Shown: piece after piece, positions 25,239 through 33,687 of the stretch | How the letters are laid out: each line of letters begins with the position of its first letter | Numbering within the stretch: position 1 is the first letter of the stretch | Assembly (NCBI RefSeq): GCF_009674565.1 | Contig: NZ_WKJL01000021.1 | Span: 39,307-103,306, forward strand | Length of the DNA: 64,000 nt | Reading direction: 5' to 3' | DNA from: Duganella aquatilis | GTDB taxonomy: Bacteria > Pseudomonadota > Gammaproteobacteria > Burkholderiales > Burkholderiaceae_D | The notes under the pieces: generated by a model | Databases searched by the model: none | The model's input: the letters and a program-made list of their open reading frames with translations, nothing else | Told to the model about the DNA's origin: nothing | Position numbers and translations under genes: made by a program

Positions 25239-25856
25239 TTACCAGATCGGCATAGTTTGTTTCCATGCATCGAGTTGCGATACCCGGCCCAGCCACGCCA
25301 TCAGCTTGGGAAATTGGGTCACCGGCAGCTTGGCTTGCTGGATGTAAGTCAGTGACGGCGCCAGCGCCAGGTCCGCCAGGGTAAGCGTGTCGCCAACCAC
25401 CCAGTCGCGGCCGGCCAGGTGCTGCTCCAGCACGGCGGCGAACTGCGCGATCAGCCGGCCGGCGCGGTCGATTTCCGCCGCATCCGGGCCGCCGCGTCCG
25501 CTCATGCCTTTCCAGATGTTCTCGTAGCAGAAGGTGCTGATCGGCGGCGCGAAGTGCTGCACGCCCCACATCATCCAGCGGTTGATGTCGGCGCGGATCA
25601 GGATGTTGTCCGGATACAGGTCCTGTCCGTGCGTGCGGTCGGCCAGGTATTGCATGATGGCGCAGGATTCCCACAGCGTGAACTCGCCGTCCTGCAGCAC
25701 CGGCAGTTTGCTGTTGGGATTGATGGCGACCAGGCGGCGGCGGTCTTCCGGACTCATCAGGTTCACCTCGGTCAGTTCCAGCGGCGTGCCCATGTGCAGG
25801 GCGGCCATCATCACGCGGCGGGAGCAGGTGGAAATCGAGTGGTGGTACAAGCGCAT
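25239..25856 (-). CDS. Glutathione S-transferase
   Basis: The 205-residue protein from ATG 25856 has the GST layout: an N-terminal thioredoxin-fold domain with STCSRRVMMAALHM, the glutathione-binding turn NSKLPVLQDGEFTLWESCAIMQYL (about 53-76 in two motifs) and a C-terminal all-helical domain with LTLADLALAPSLTY. The start is set by GGAG 6 nt upstream; the frame extends 11 codons further without support. The substrate is unknown. It lies 60 bp after the WYL regulator, probably in the same transcript. Confidence 0.9.
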   Translation of the reverse strand: MRLYHHSISTCSRRVMMAALHMGTPLELTEVNLMSPEDRRRLVAINPNSKLPVLQDGEFTLWESCAIMQYLADRTHGQDLYPDNILIRADINRWMMWGVQHFAPPISTFCYENIWKGMSGRGGPDAAEIDRAGRLIAQFAAVLEQHLAGRDWVVGDTLTLADLALAPSLTYIQQAKLPVTQFPKLMAWLGRVSQLDAWKQTMPIW

Positions 25857-25916
25857 TGCAGTCTCCGATGAGTGGGTTGAGGACTTCATCGTAGCGCTGC
25901 GGCGCGACAGTTTTTG

Positions 25917-26609
25917 TCAGTAGTCTTCGCGGTAGTTGTTCTCGGTGCGCCAGGCTTTCAGCAGGTCGTGGCGGCGGGTCGGATAGCGCTCCTGCAGCGA
26001 CTCCACCGCGGCGATGCGGTCGATGCGGAAATGGCGGAACGCCGCACGCAGTTCGCACCATGCGGCCAGCAGGCGGCGCCCTTCCAGGAAGGCCAGCGCG
26101 AACGGCCAGACGATGCGTTCGGACGGCGCGCCGTGTTCATCGCAGTAGGACATGCGCAGCCGGTGCTGGTAGCGTATCGCTTCGCGCACAGGGCGCACGT
26201 GGATGTCGCTGGCGTGACTGACTTCACCGATAGGCGCCCACAGGCTGGTTTCGGCCATGTCGTCGCGCAGATCCTTCGGCGTGGCGGTGGCGATCTTGGC
26301 GAGGGCGTTGTTGGCGGCGGCGGCCAGTGCTTCGTCGCCCTGGCGGCGCACCCAGCGCGCGCCGAGCACCAGCGCTTCCAGTTCGTCGGCGTCGAACATC
26401 AATGGCGGCAGGAAGAAGCCGGTCTTCAGCATGTAGCCGACGCCGGCTTCGCCTTGCAGCGGCGCGCCGAGGCTGGCCAGGGTCTGGATGTCGCGGTAGA
26501 TCGTGCGTTCGGAGACGCCAAGCTGTTCAGCCAGGCGGGCGGCGGTGACGGGACGGCGATAGCCGCGCATGGCGTCCATCAGCATGAAAAGGCGGCCGGT
26601 GCGGCTCAT
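25917..26609 (-). CDS. HTH-WYL (YafY-type) transcriptional regulator
   Basis: The 230-residue protein has an N-terminal winged HTH (about 1-60, with ARLAEQLGVSERTIYRDI) and a C-terminal WYL-type ligand domain (about 130-215) with the modified motif GRRLLAAWCELRAAFRHFRIDRI. WYL regulators usually sense nucleotides or metabolites and control neighbouring genes. It starts 9 nt after eutC ends, so it may be read through from the ethanolamine operon and may regulate either that operon or the GST. Confidence 0.88.
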   Translation of the reverse strand: MSRTGRLFMLMDAMRGYRRPVTAARLAEQLGVSERTIYRDIQTLASLGAPLQGEAGVGYMLKTGFFLPPLMFDADELEALVLGARWVRRQGDEALAAAANNALAKIATATPKDLRDDMAETSLWAPIGEVSHASDIHVRPVREAIRYQHRLRMSYCDEHGAPSERIVWPFALAFLEGRRLLAAWCELRAAFRHFRIDRIAAVESLQERYPTRRHDLLKAWRTENNYREDY

Positions 26610-26618
26610 GATGCGGTC

Positions 26619-27419
26619 TCACTCCAACAGGAAATTGCGCCGTGGCGCCTCCAGGTTGGCGCTCTCGCTCGCGGTTTCGTCTTTCAGCGCGACGCCGGAC
26701 AATTGGCGACGTCGCGACTCGGACAGCAGGTAGTGCAGCTTGAACGCTGCGGCCTCCCAGGTCAAGCCCTCGGGGCGGACGTTGGAGATGCAGTTGCGGC
26801 TGGCGTCCGTCAGGCCGGGGCGCGGCGCCCAGGTGAGATAGAGGCCCATGCTGTCCGGGGAGCTGAGGCCGGGACGTTCGCCGATCAGCACCACCACGGC
26901 TTGTGCGTTTAGCAGGTGGGCGATGCCATCGCCAATGGCCACGCGGCCTTGCTGAACGATGGCGATCGGTGCGAGGCGCCACTGCTCGCTCGAAAGGCGC
27001 GCCATCAATGCGCGAATGAACGGCGCAGCGTTCTGCTCGATCGCCAGCGCCGACAGGCCATCGGCGACCACCAGCGCAAGATCATAGGGCGCGACGCCGG
27101 ACGCATCGACGGCGGCCAGCGTGTCGTGCGAGGCGGCGTTGAGCTGGCGACCGAGGTCGGGGCGCTGAAGGTAGGTGTGGCGGTCCGGCGCGGCGCTGTG
27201 CAGGCTCACGCATGGCAAGCCGCTCGCGGCGCTCAACGCTTCGCCAAGCGCCGCAACATCGAGCGCCAGATGCACCGCATCGCGGGCGCGCGCGTGGGCC
27301 AGCTGAAACGCCAGCTGCGGCGCCGTCGGCTGACTGACGCCGCTACGCCCCAGCGCAATCCGCGCCGCCGTCAACCGCCGCAGCGCCGTCCACGGATTCA
27401 CAGTCACCAGTTTATCCAT
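26619..27419 (-). CDS. eutC: Ethanolamine ammonia-lyase small subunit
   Basis: With EutB this subunit forms the adenosylcobalamin-dependent enzyme that splits ethanolamine into acetaldehyde and ammonia. The 266-residue protein contains the family stretches VVADGLSALAIEQNAAPF, VVVLIGERPGLSSPDSMGLYL (two motifs) and RNCISNVRPEGL near the C-terminus, which contribute to cobalamin binding. Start ATG 27419 overlaps the eutB stop by 8 nt, consistent with translational coupling for a fixed subunit ratio. Confidence 0.96.
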   Translation of the reverse strand: MDKLVTVNPWTALRRLTAARIALGRSGVSQPTAPQLAFQLAHARARDAVHLALDVAALGEALSAASGLPCVSLHSAAPDRHTYLQRPDLGRQLNAASHDTLAAVDASGVAPYDLALVVADGLSALAIEQNAAPFIRALMARLSSEQWRLAPIAIVQQGRVAIGDGIAHLLNAQAVVVLIGERPGLSSPDSMGLYLTWAPRPGLTDASRNCISNVRPEGLTWEAAAFKLHYLLSESRRRQLSGVALKDETASESANLEAPRRNFLLE

Positions 27420-28797
27420 GCAACAGCACCTTGTTGAAAGCCGCCGGCAAAGCATCCGCCAACGTAAACCGCGCATCTCCCGTAACGATGCCCATGGTCT
27501 GCAGCCAAGCCTCAAACTCCGGCGCCGGCTTCAATCCCAGCGCCCGCCGCACATACAGCGCATCGTGAAACGACGTACTCTGATAATTGAGCATGATGTC
27601 ATCCGATCCCGGCACGCCCATCACAAACGTGCAGCCGGCCGCGCCCAGCATCGTCAGCAGCACATCCATATCATCCTGATCCGCCTCCGCATGATTGGTG
27701 TAGCAGACATCGCAGCCCATCGGCAGCCCAAGCAGCTTGGCGCAGAAATGATCCTCCAGCCCCGCGCGCAAAATCTGCTTGCCGTCGTACAGATACTCCG
27801 GCCCGATAAAGCCCACCACCGAATTCACCAGCAACGGCTGGAAGCGCCGCGCCACCGCATAGGCGCGCGCCTCGCAGGTCTGCTGATCGACGCCATGATG
27901 CGCGTTGGCCGACAGCGCACTGCCCTGCCCCGTCTCGAAATACATCACATTGCTGCCCACCGTACCGCGCCCCAGCGACAACGCCGCCTGCCGCGCTTCG
28001 TCCAGCAATGACAACGTCACGCCAAAGCCGGCATTGGCCGCCTCGGTGCCGGCAATCGACTGGAACACCAGATCCACCGGCGCGCCGCGCTCGATGGCGG
28101 CGATGGTATTGGTCACATGCGTCAGCACGCAGGACTGCGTTGGAATGGCATACCGCGCAATGATCTCGTCCAACATGGAAACCAGATTGATCACCTGCGG
28201 CACATTATCGGTAGCCGGATTGATGCCGATGACCGCATCGCCGCTGCCATACAGCAGACCATCCAGCACACTGGCCGCGATGCCGCTCGCATCATCGGTA
28301 GGATGATTCGGCTGCAAGCGCGTCGACATGCGCCCAGACAAACCGATGGTATTGCGGAAGCGCGCAAACACCTCGCACTTGCGCGCCACCAGCACCAGAT
28401 CCTGCACGCGCATGATCTTGGACACCGCCGCCGCCATCTCCGGCGTAACGCCCGGCGCCAGCGCGGTCAGCGCCGCGCCATCGGCCGCATCGCTGAGCAG
28501 CCAGTTGCGAAAATCGCCCACCGTCAGATGCGCGACGCGCGCGAACGCCGCCGCATCGTGCGTATCGACGATCAGCCGCGTCACCTCATCCCGCTCGTAT
28601 GGAATCAGCGCCTCGCTGAGAAAAACGCGCAGCGGCAGATCGGCCAGCGCCATCTGCGCCGCCACCCGCTCTTCCGCGCTGCCGGCCGCCACGCCGGCCA
28701 GGTAATCGCCCGAACGCGCAGGTGTTGCCTTCGCCATCAAATCCTTCAGATCGCGAAACTGATACGTCTTACTGCCGACCTGGTGCGAGTACCCCAT
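27412..28797 (-). CDS. eutB: Ethanolamine ammonia-lyase large subunit
   Basis: The 461-residue protein matches EutB throughout, including GLSGRMSTRLQPNHPTDD, DAVIGINPATD and MGCDVCYTNHAEADQDD, which form the TIM-barrel active site for ethanolamine. The ATG at 28797 (MGYSHQVG) lies inside the 3' end of the permease gene, overlapping it by 29 nt. No eutA reactivase or microcompartment shell genes follow, as in other proteobacteria with the short eat-eutBC type cluster. Confidence 0.96.
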   Translation of the reverse strand: MGYSHQVGSKTYQFRDLKDLMAKATPARSGDYLAGVAAGSAEERVAAQMALADLPLRVFLSEALIPYERDEVTRLIVDTHDAAAFARVAHLTVGDFRNWLLSDAADGAALTALAPGVTPEMAAAVSKIMRVQDLVLVARKCEVFARFRNTIGLSGRMSTRLQPNHPTDDASGIAASVLDGLLYGSGDAVIGINPATDNVPQVINLVSMLDEIIARYAIPTQSCVLTHVTNTIAAIERGAPVDLVFQSIAGTEAANAGFGVTLSLLDEARQAALSLGRGTVGSNVMYFETGQGSALSANAHHGVDQQTCEARAYAVARRFQPLLVNSVVGFIGPEYLYDGKQILRAGLEDHFCAKLLGLPMGCDVCYTNHAEADQDDMDVLLTMLGAAGCTFVMGVPGSDDIMLNYQSTSFHDALYVRRALGLKPAPEFEAWLQTMGIVTGDARFTLADALPAAFNKVLLHG

Positions 28798-30142
28798 CGC
28801 TGCCCTTTCGCTGACGTTGCGGCGCGGTCGCCAGGAAGCAACCGTAGCCCAGCAACAGAAACACCACAAACACACAGAAGATCAGCCAATTGTAATAGAT
28901 CATGGTGGCCAGGCAGACCACCGCGCCCACCAGTGCGACGGTCGGGAACAGCGGATAGCACGGCGCGCGGAACGGCCGCGCCATCTCCGGCTCCGCGCGG
29001 CGCAGCTTGAACAGCGCCAGCATGCTGATGATGTACATGGTGATCGCACCAAACACCGACATGGTGACGATGTTGGCCGTCAGCGTCTGACCGCCAAGCT
29101 TGATCAGCTCATCGCTGTAGATGGCGGCGATGCCGATCACGCCGCCGGCGAGGATGGCGCGGTGCGGCGTCTTGAAGCGCGGATGAATTTTGGCGAAATA
29201 CTCCGGCAGATACGCCTCGCGCGCCAGCGCATAAATCTGCCGCGAGTAGCCGAGAATGATGCCGTGGAAGGATGCGATCAAACCGAACAGGCCTAGCCAC
29301 ACCAGCATGTGCAGCCAGCCGCTGTTCTCGCCGACGATCAGCTTCATCGCCTGCGGCAGCGGATCGTTGATGTTGGCCAGCTTGGTCCAGTCGCCGGCGC
29401 CGCCGGCAAACACCATGACGCCCAGCGCCAGCAGCACCAGCGTGACGATGCCGGCGATGTAGGCGATCGGCACCGAGCGCTGCGGATTCCGCGCCTCCTC
29501 CGCCGCCATCGCCACACCCTCGATCGCCAGGAAGAACCAGATCGCAAACGGAATCGCCGCGAACATGCCGGGAATGGCGGCCATGCTGAACGCGTCCTGC
29601 CCCGCCCACCCGCCCTTGACGAAATGCGCCACCGAGAATCCCGGCGACACCACGCCCATGAACACCAGCAGTTCGAAGATCGCCAGCAGCGTCACCATCA
29701 ATTCAAAGGTGGCGGCGATCTGCACGCCGAGGATATTCAGCGTCATGAAGACCAGGTAGGCGCCAACCGCCGCCGTCTTCGGCTCGACCTGCGGGAACTG
29801 CACATTGAGATAGGCGCCGATGGCCAGCGCGATCGCCGGCGGCGCAAACACGAATTCGATCAAGGTTGCCGCGCCGGCCAGGTAGCCGCCCAGCGGTCCG
29901 AAGGCGCGCTTGCTGTAGGCGAACGGTCCGCCGGCATGGGGGATGGAAGTCGTCAGCTCGGTGAAGCTGAAGATGAACGCCGTGTACATGGCGGCGATGC
30001 ACAGCGCCGTGATGGTGAAGCCCAGCGTGCCGGCCGAGGCCCAGCCATAACTCCAGCCGAAATACTCGCCCGAGATCACCAGCCCGACGGCGATGCCCCA
30101 TAGTTGAAACGTGCCCAGCGTCTTTTGTAAAGTGGCTTGCAT
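28769..30142 (-). CDS. eat: Ethanolamine permease (APC family)
   Basis: The 457-residue protein has about 12 hydrophobic helices and starts LQKTLGTFQLWGIAVGLVISGEYFGWSYGW, which is characteristic of the Eat branch of APC transporters. It imports ethanolamine for the EutBC lyase encoded just downstream. ATG 30142 follows the strong ribosome site GGAGGAGG; an in-frame upstream start at 30175 has none. The upstream leader holds an imperfect stem (about 30181-30208) that could be regulatory. It is probably the first gene of an eat-eutB-eutC(-WYL-GST) operon. Confidence 0.93.
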   Translation of the reverse strand: MQATLQKTLGTFQLWGIAVGLVISGEYFGWSYGWASAGTLGFTITALCIAAMYTAFIFSFTELTTSIPHAGGPFAYSKRAFGPLGGYLAGAATLIEFVFAPPAIALAIGAYLNVQFPQVEPKTAAVGAYLVFMTLNILGVQIAATFELMVTLLAIFELLVFMGVVSPGFSVAHFVKGGWAGQDAFSMAAIPGMFAAIPFAIWFFLAIEGVAMAAEEARNPQRSVPIAYIAGIVTLVLLALGVMVFAGGAGDWTKLANINDPLPQAMKLIVGENSGWLHMLVWLGLFGLIASFHGIILGYSRQIYALAREAYLPEYFAKIHPRFKTPHRAILAGGVIGIAAIYSDELIKLGGQTLTANIVTMSVFGAITMYIISMLALFKLRRAEPEMARPFRAPCYPLFPTVALVGAVVCLATMIYYNWLIFCVFVVFLLLGYGCFLATAPQRQRKGSDGVLAPGRQ

Positions 30143-30271
30143 GCTTTCCTCCTCCAAGAGTAGATAAACATGCAAGCCCCATGCCAGCCGCCGCTACGGG
30201 CGTGGCATCCGCGCTGCACCCGATTGGCCCGTCCAGCCGCCTCATTACAGCGCATTAGCGCGATGGAGTTG

Positions 30272-30301
30272 AAAAAAAAATCCCTCCGGATGGAGGGATT
30301 T
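30272..30301 (-). terminator. Rho-independent terminator of the secDF transcript
   Basis: The stem AAATCCCTCC / GGAGGGATTT has a 4-nt loop and on the minus strand runs into a T tract (A run 30272-30280 on plus). It lies 10 bp past the secF stop. Confidence 0.9.
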
Positions 30302-30310
30302 TGGGGAGAC

Positions 30311-31333
30311 TTAAACCACTGCGCCGTCGGTTTCGTCTTTTTCCTTGATCGGCTTGATCAGGTCTTCGCGCTTCACGCCCAGCCACATGGCCACCGCGGC
30401 GGCCACGAACACCGACGAGTAGATGCCGAAGCAGATACCGATGGTCAGCGCCATCGCGAAGTAGTGCAGCGTCGGACCGCCCAGGAACAGCATCGACAGC
30501 ACCATCATCTGCGTACAGCCGTGGGTGATGATGGTACGCGAGATGGTCGAGGTGATCGCATTGTCGATCACTTCATGCACCGAAGCCTTGCGCTGCTTGC
30601 GGAAGTTTTCGCGGATACGGTCGAAGATAACCACCGACTCATTCACCGAGTAGCCCAGCACCGCCAGCACGCCGGCCAGCACCGTCAGCGAGAACTCCCA
30701 CTGGAAGAAGGCGAAGAAGCCGAGAATGATGACCACGTCGTGCAAGTTGGCGATGATCGCCGCCACCGCGAATTTCCATTCGAAGCGCACGGCCAGGTAG
30801 ATCATCACGCCGATGATCACCATCACCAGCGCGTTCAGGCCATTCTGCGCCAGCTCGTCGCCAACCTGCGGGCCGACGAATTCCACCTTCTGCAGCGATA
30901 CCAGTTCAGCACCGGCGGTATCCGAGCAAGCCTGCTTGACCACGTGTTCGCCCTTGGCGGTCACGGTGTCGATCTGCTTCATGGCGCCGCTTTCGGCTTT
31001 GCACAGCGCGTCGTACACCAGCGCCGAAGCATCCTTCGAGCTGACGTTCTTCACCACCGGCAGACGCAGCATCACGTCGTGGGCGGTGCCGAAGCCGGTG
31101 GCTTCAGGCTGTTCGTAGCCGATGGTTTCCAGCGTGTGGCGGATGCGTTCCAGATTGGCCGCCTGCTGGTATTTCAGCTCCATCACGGTGCCGCCGGTGA
31201 ACTCCACCGAGAAATGCAGGCCGCGGTGCAGCAGGAAGAACACGGCCGCGACGAAGGTCAACGCCGAAACGACGTTGAACACCAGCGCGTGGCGCATGAA
31301 CGGGATGTCTTTTTTAATGCGGAAAAATTCCAT
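30311..31333 (-). CDS. secF: Protein translocase subunit SecF
   Basis: SecF works with SecD in the inner membrane and uses the proton gradient to help pull secreted proteins out of SecYEG. The 340-residue protein has one N-terminal membrane helix, a periplasmic domain (about 35-150) and five further helices with VEFTGGTVMEL at the beginning and GYSVNESVVIFDRIRENFRK in the core, both diagnostic of SecF. The gene follows secD by 25 nt. Confidence 0.97.
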   Translation of the reverse strand: MEFFRIKKDIPFMRHALVFNVVSALTFVAAVFFLLHRGLHFSVEFTGGTVMELKYQQAANLERIRHTLETIGYEQPEATGFGTAHDVMLRLPVVKNVSSKDASALVYDALCKAESGAMKQIDTVTAKGEHVVKQACSDTAGAELVSLQKVEFVGPQVGDELAQNGLNALVMVIIGVMIYLAVRFEWKFAVAAIIANLHDVVIILGFFAFFQWEFSLTVLAGVLAVLGYSVNESVVIFDRIRENFRKQRKASVHEVIDNAITSTISRTIITHGCTQMMVLSMLFLGGPTLHYFAMALTIGICFGIYSSVFVAAAVAMWLGVKREDLIKPIKEKDETDGAVV

Positions 31334-31358
31334 GTTGGGTGCCCCGAGTTAACTCTGA

Positions 31359-33221
31359 CTATTTCTGGCCCGGTACCCAGACGGTACCGATAGCGACGGA
31401 TTGCAGCTTCTTCTTGCGGCCATACCAGAGGTTCACCACGCCACGCGAGATGAACACGGCGGAGAACATCGAAGTCAGAATGCCCAACGTGTGCACCACG
31501 GCGAAGCCGCGGATCGGACCGGAACCGAACACCCACAGCGCCACACCGACGATCAGCGTGGTGACGTTGGAGTCGATGATGGTGGCCCAGGCGCGGTCGA
31601 AGCCGGCGGCGATCGCCTGCTGCGGCGAAGCGCCGGAACGCAGCTCTTCACGAATACGCTCGTTGATCAGCACGTTGGAGTCAATCGCCATACCCAACGC
31701 CAGCGCGATAGCGGCCATGCCCGGCAGGGTAAGCGTCGCCTGCATCAGCGACAGCAGCGCCACCAGCAGCAACAGGTTGCACGCCAGCGCAAACACGCTG
31801 AAGAAGCCGAACATCATGTAGTAGACGATCATGAAGATCGCAATCGCCGCGAAGCCGTACATGGTCGAATGCAGACCCTTGTTGACATTCTCCGCGCCCA
31901 GCGCAGGGCCGATGGTGCGTTCTTCGATGATATCCATCGGCGCCGACAGCGCGCCGGAGCGCAGCAGCAGCGCCAGTTCAGCCGAGTTCTCGGCATTGCC
32001 CATGCCGGTGATCTGGAAGCGGCTGCCCAGTTCACTCTGGATAGTGGCAACCGACAGCACTTCCGGCTTGCCTTTTTCGAACAGCACGATGGCCATTTTC
32101 TTGCCGACGCGCTCGCGGGTGGCGTCGCGCATGCGGCGGCCGCCGTCGCCGTTCAGGTCGATGCCGACCGCTGGCTGGTTGTTCGAGTCGAAGCTGGCGA
32201 CGGCGCTGGAGATGTAATCGCCGGTCAGCACCACGTCCTTGGTCAGCACGACCGGCACGCCTTTACCGACGGTGAACAGTTCCGAGTTGAACGGAATCGC
32301 CGCCGACATTTCGGTGCCCGGCGTGATCGATTCGTCGACCATGCGCACTTCCAGCGTCGCGGTACGGCCGATCACGGCGCGCGCGCGCGCCACGTCCTGC
32401 ACGCCCGGCAGCTGGACCACGATGCGGTCCGGACCTTGCTGCTGGATCACCGGTTCCGCCACGCCCAGCTCGTTGACGCGCTTGGACAGGGTGGAGATGT
32501 TCTGCTTGACGCCGTCATCGACGGTCTGCTTCAGCGCGGCCGGTTTCAGGCTCACCACCGTTTTCAGGTCGCTGCCTTCGCCGGCGTCCACAAACGCCAC
32601 GTCGGCCAGCTGGCCGGCCAGCACATCCTTGGCTTTCTGGCGGGTGGCGTCGTCGCGGAACTTGACTTCGATGGTGTCGCCCACGCGGTCGATGCCGGCG
32701 TGGCGCACGTTCTTGTCGCGCAGCGCGGCACGGGCCAGCGCCTGCATGCCTTGCACGCGCTTGGCCAGCACGGCCTTGGTGTCGACCTGCATCAGGAAGT
32801 GCACGCCACCGCGCAGATCGAGGCCGAGGTACATCGGCAGCGCGTGCAGGCTTTGCATCCATTTCGGCGTATCTTCCTGCAGATTCAGCGCCACCAGGTA
32901 GGTTGGGTCTTCAGGATCGGCGTTCAGGCCCTTTTCCAGCACCGACTTGGCCTGGAACTGGATGTCCGGCGTGGCGAAGCGCACGCGCACCGAGGTGTAG
33001 GCGCCGCTGCCGTCATAAGTCAGGCCGTTGTTGGCGATGCCGGCTTTGTTCAGCACGTCCGCGACCTTGGCCGTCATGTCCGAGGTCATCTTGACCGTCG
33101 ATTTGCCGCTGGTGACCTGCACCGCCGGCGACTGGCCGAAGAAGTTCGGCGCGGTGTACAGCGCGCCCAACAGGATCGCGACCGCGATAAGGATGTATTT
33201 CCAGACTGGATAACGATTCAT
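31359..33221 (-). CDS. secD: Protein translocase subunit SecD
   Basis: The 620-residue protein has an N-terminal helix (about 7-27), a large periplasmic part with LGLDLRGGVHFLMQVD (about 132-147) and the P1 head region, and six membrane helices in the last 170 residues with MAIDSNVLINERIREELRSG. All are SecD hallmarks. It sits between yajC and secF in the usual order. The ATG at 33221 is 60 bp downstream of the yajC stop, a gap that holds a GC-rich stem. Confidence 0.97.
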   Translation of the reverse strand: MNRYPVWKYILIAVAILLGALYTAPNFFGQSPAVQVTSGKSTVKMTSDMTAKVADVLNKAGIANNGLTYDGSGAYTSVRVRFATPDIQFQAKSVLEKGLNADPEDPTYLVALNLQEDTPKWMQSLHALPMYLGLDLRGGVHFLMQVDTKAVLAKRVQGMQALARAALRDKNVRHAGIDRVGDTIEVKFRDDATRQKAKDVLAGQLADVAFVDAGEGSDLKTVVSLKPAALKQTVDDGVKQNISTLSKRVNELGVAEPVIQQQGPDRIVVQLPGVQDVARARAVIGRTATLEVRMVDESITPGTEMSAAIPFNSELFTVGKGVPVVLTKDVVLTGDYISSAVASFDSNNQPAVGIDLNGDGGRRMRDATRERVGKKMAIVLFEKGKPEVLSVATIQSELGSRFQITGMGNAENSAELALLLRSGALSAPMDIIEERTIGPALGAENVNKGLHSTMYGFAAIAIFMIVYYMMFGFFSVFALACNLLLLVALLSLMQATLTLPGMAAIALALGMAIDSNVLINERIREELRSGASPQQAIAAGFDRAWATIIDSNVTTLIVGVALWVFGSGPIRGFAVVHTLGILTSMFSAVFISRGVVNLWYGRKKKLQSVAIGTVWVPGQK

Positions 33222-33248
33222 ATAGCTCTAACGTTCAATGTAGACGTC

Positions 33249-33272
33249 AAAAGGCCCGCGCGGGCGCGGGCC
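33249..33272 (-). terminator. Intercistronic hairpin with short T run between yajC and secD
   Basis: The 8-bp stem GGCCCGCG / CGCGGGCC with a CGGG loop is followed on the minus strand by TTTTG. It resembles a leaky terminator that could lower secDF relative to yajC. Confidence 0.5.
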
Positions 33273-33280
33273 AGTGGGAA

Positions 33281-33616
33281 TTACAGGCTCTTCAGCGTGC
33301 CGTTTGGCAGCACCATCGTGATCGAGTTCTTTTGCACCACCAGTTCGGCGCCGCTGGAGATTTCCAGGGTCACGTAGGCGTCGGAGATCTTGGTGATCTT
33401 GCCCAGCACGCCACCGGCGGTCACGACTTCATTGCCCTTGGCCAGCGCTTCCATCATGGCCTTTTGTTCCTTGGCGCGCTTCTGCTGAGGACGGATCATC
33501 AGGAAGTACATCGCCACGAACATCAGAATCAGGAAGCCATACTGGCCCAGGAAGCCGCCGCCGCCGAGGGCTTCGAGAGGATTGGATTGGGCATACGCGT
33601 TGGAAATGAGGAACAC
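33281..33616 (-). CDS. yajC: Preprotein translocase accessory subunit YajC
   Basis: The 111-residue protein has one membrane helix (about 22-42, YGFLILMFVAMYFLMIRPQQ) followed by the typical KRAKEQKAMMEALAKGNEVVTAGGVLGKI. YajC binds the SecDF complex. Start codon is GTG 33616, with GGAG 6 nt upstream. It is preceded on the same strand by tgt (71-bp gap) and followed by secD. Confidence 0.96.
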   Translation of the reverse strand: MFLISNAYAQSNPLEALGGGGFLGQYGFLILMFVAMYFLMIRPQQKRAKEQKAMMEALAKGNEVVTAGGVLGKITKISDAYVTLEISSGAELVVQKNSITMVLPNGTLKSL

Positions 33617-33687
33617 AGGTGACTCCGATATCTATAGTTTAAAAAACAGCGCTGTATTCTAGCACTGGCCGCACGGCGTCAGGACTT

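Noticed and set aside
25717..28797. An ethanolamine microcompartment (eut BMC) locus
   Set aside because: Only permease and lyase genes are present. Shell proteins, eutA, eutE and eutD are not found.
30143..30268. A riboswitch in the leader of the ethanolamine permease gene
   Set aside because: There is an imperfect stem (about 30181-30208), but no B12-box or other known riboswitch core could be found by eye.
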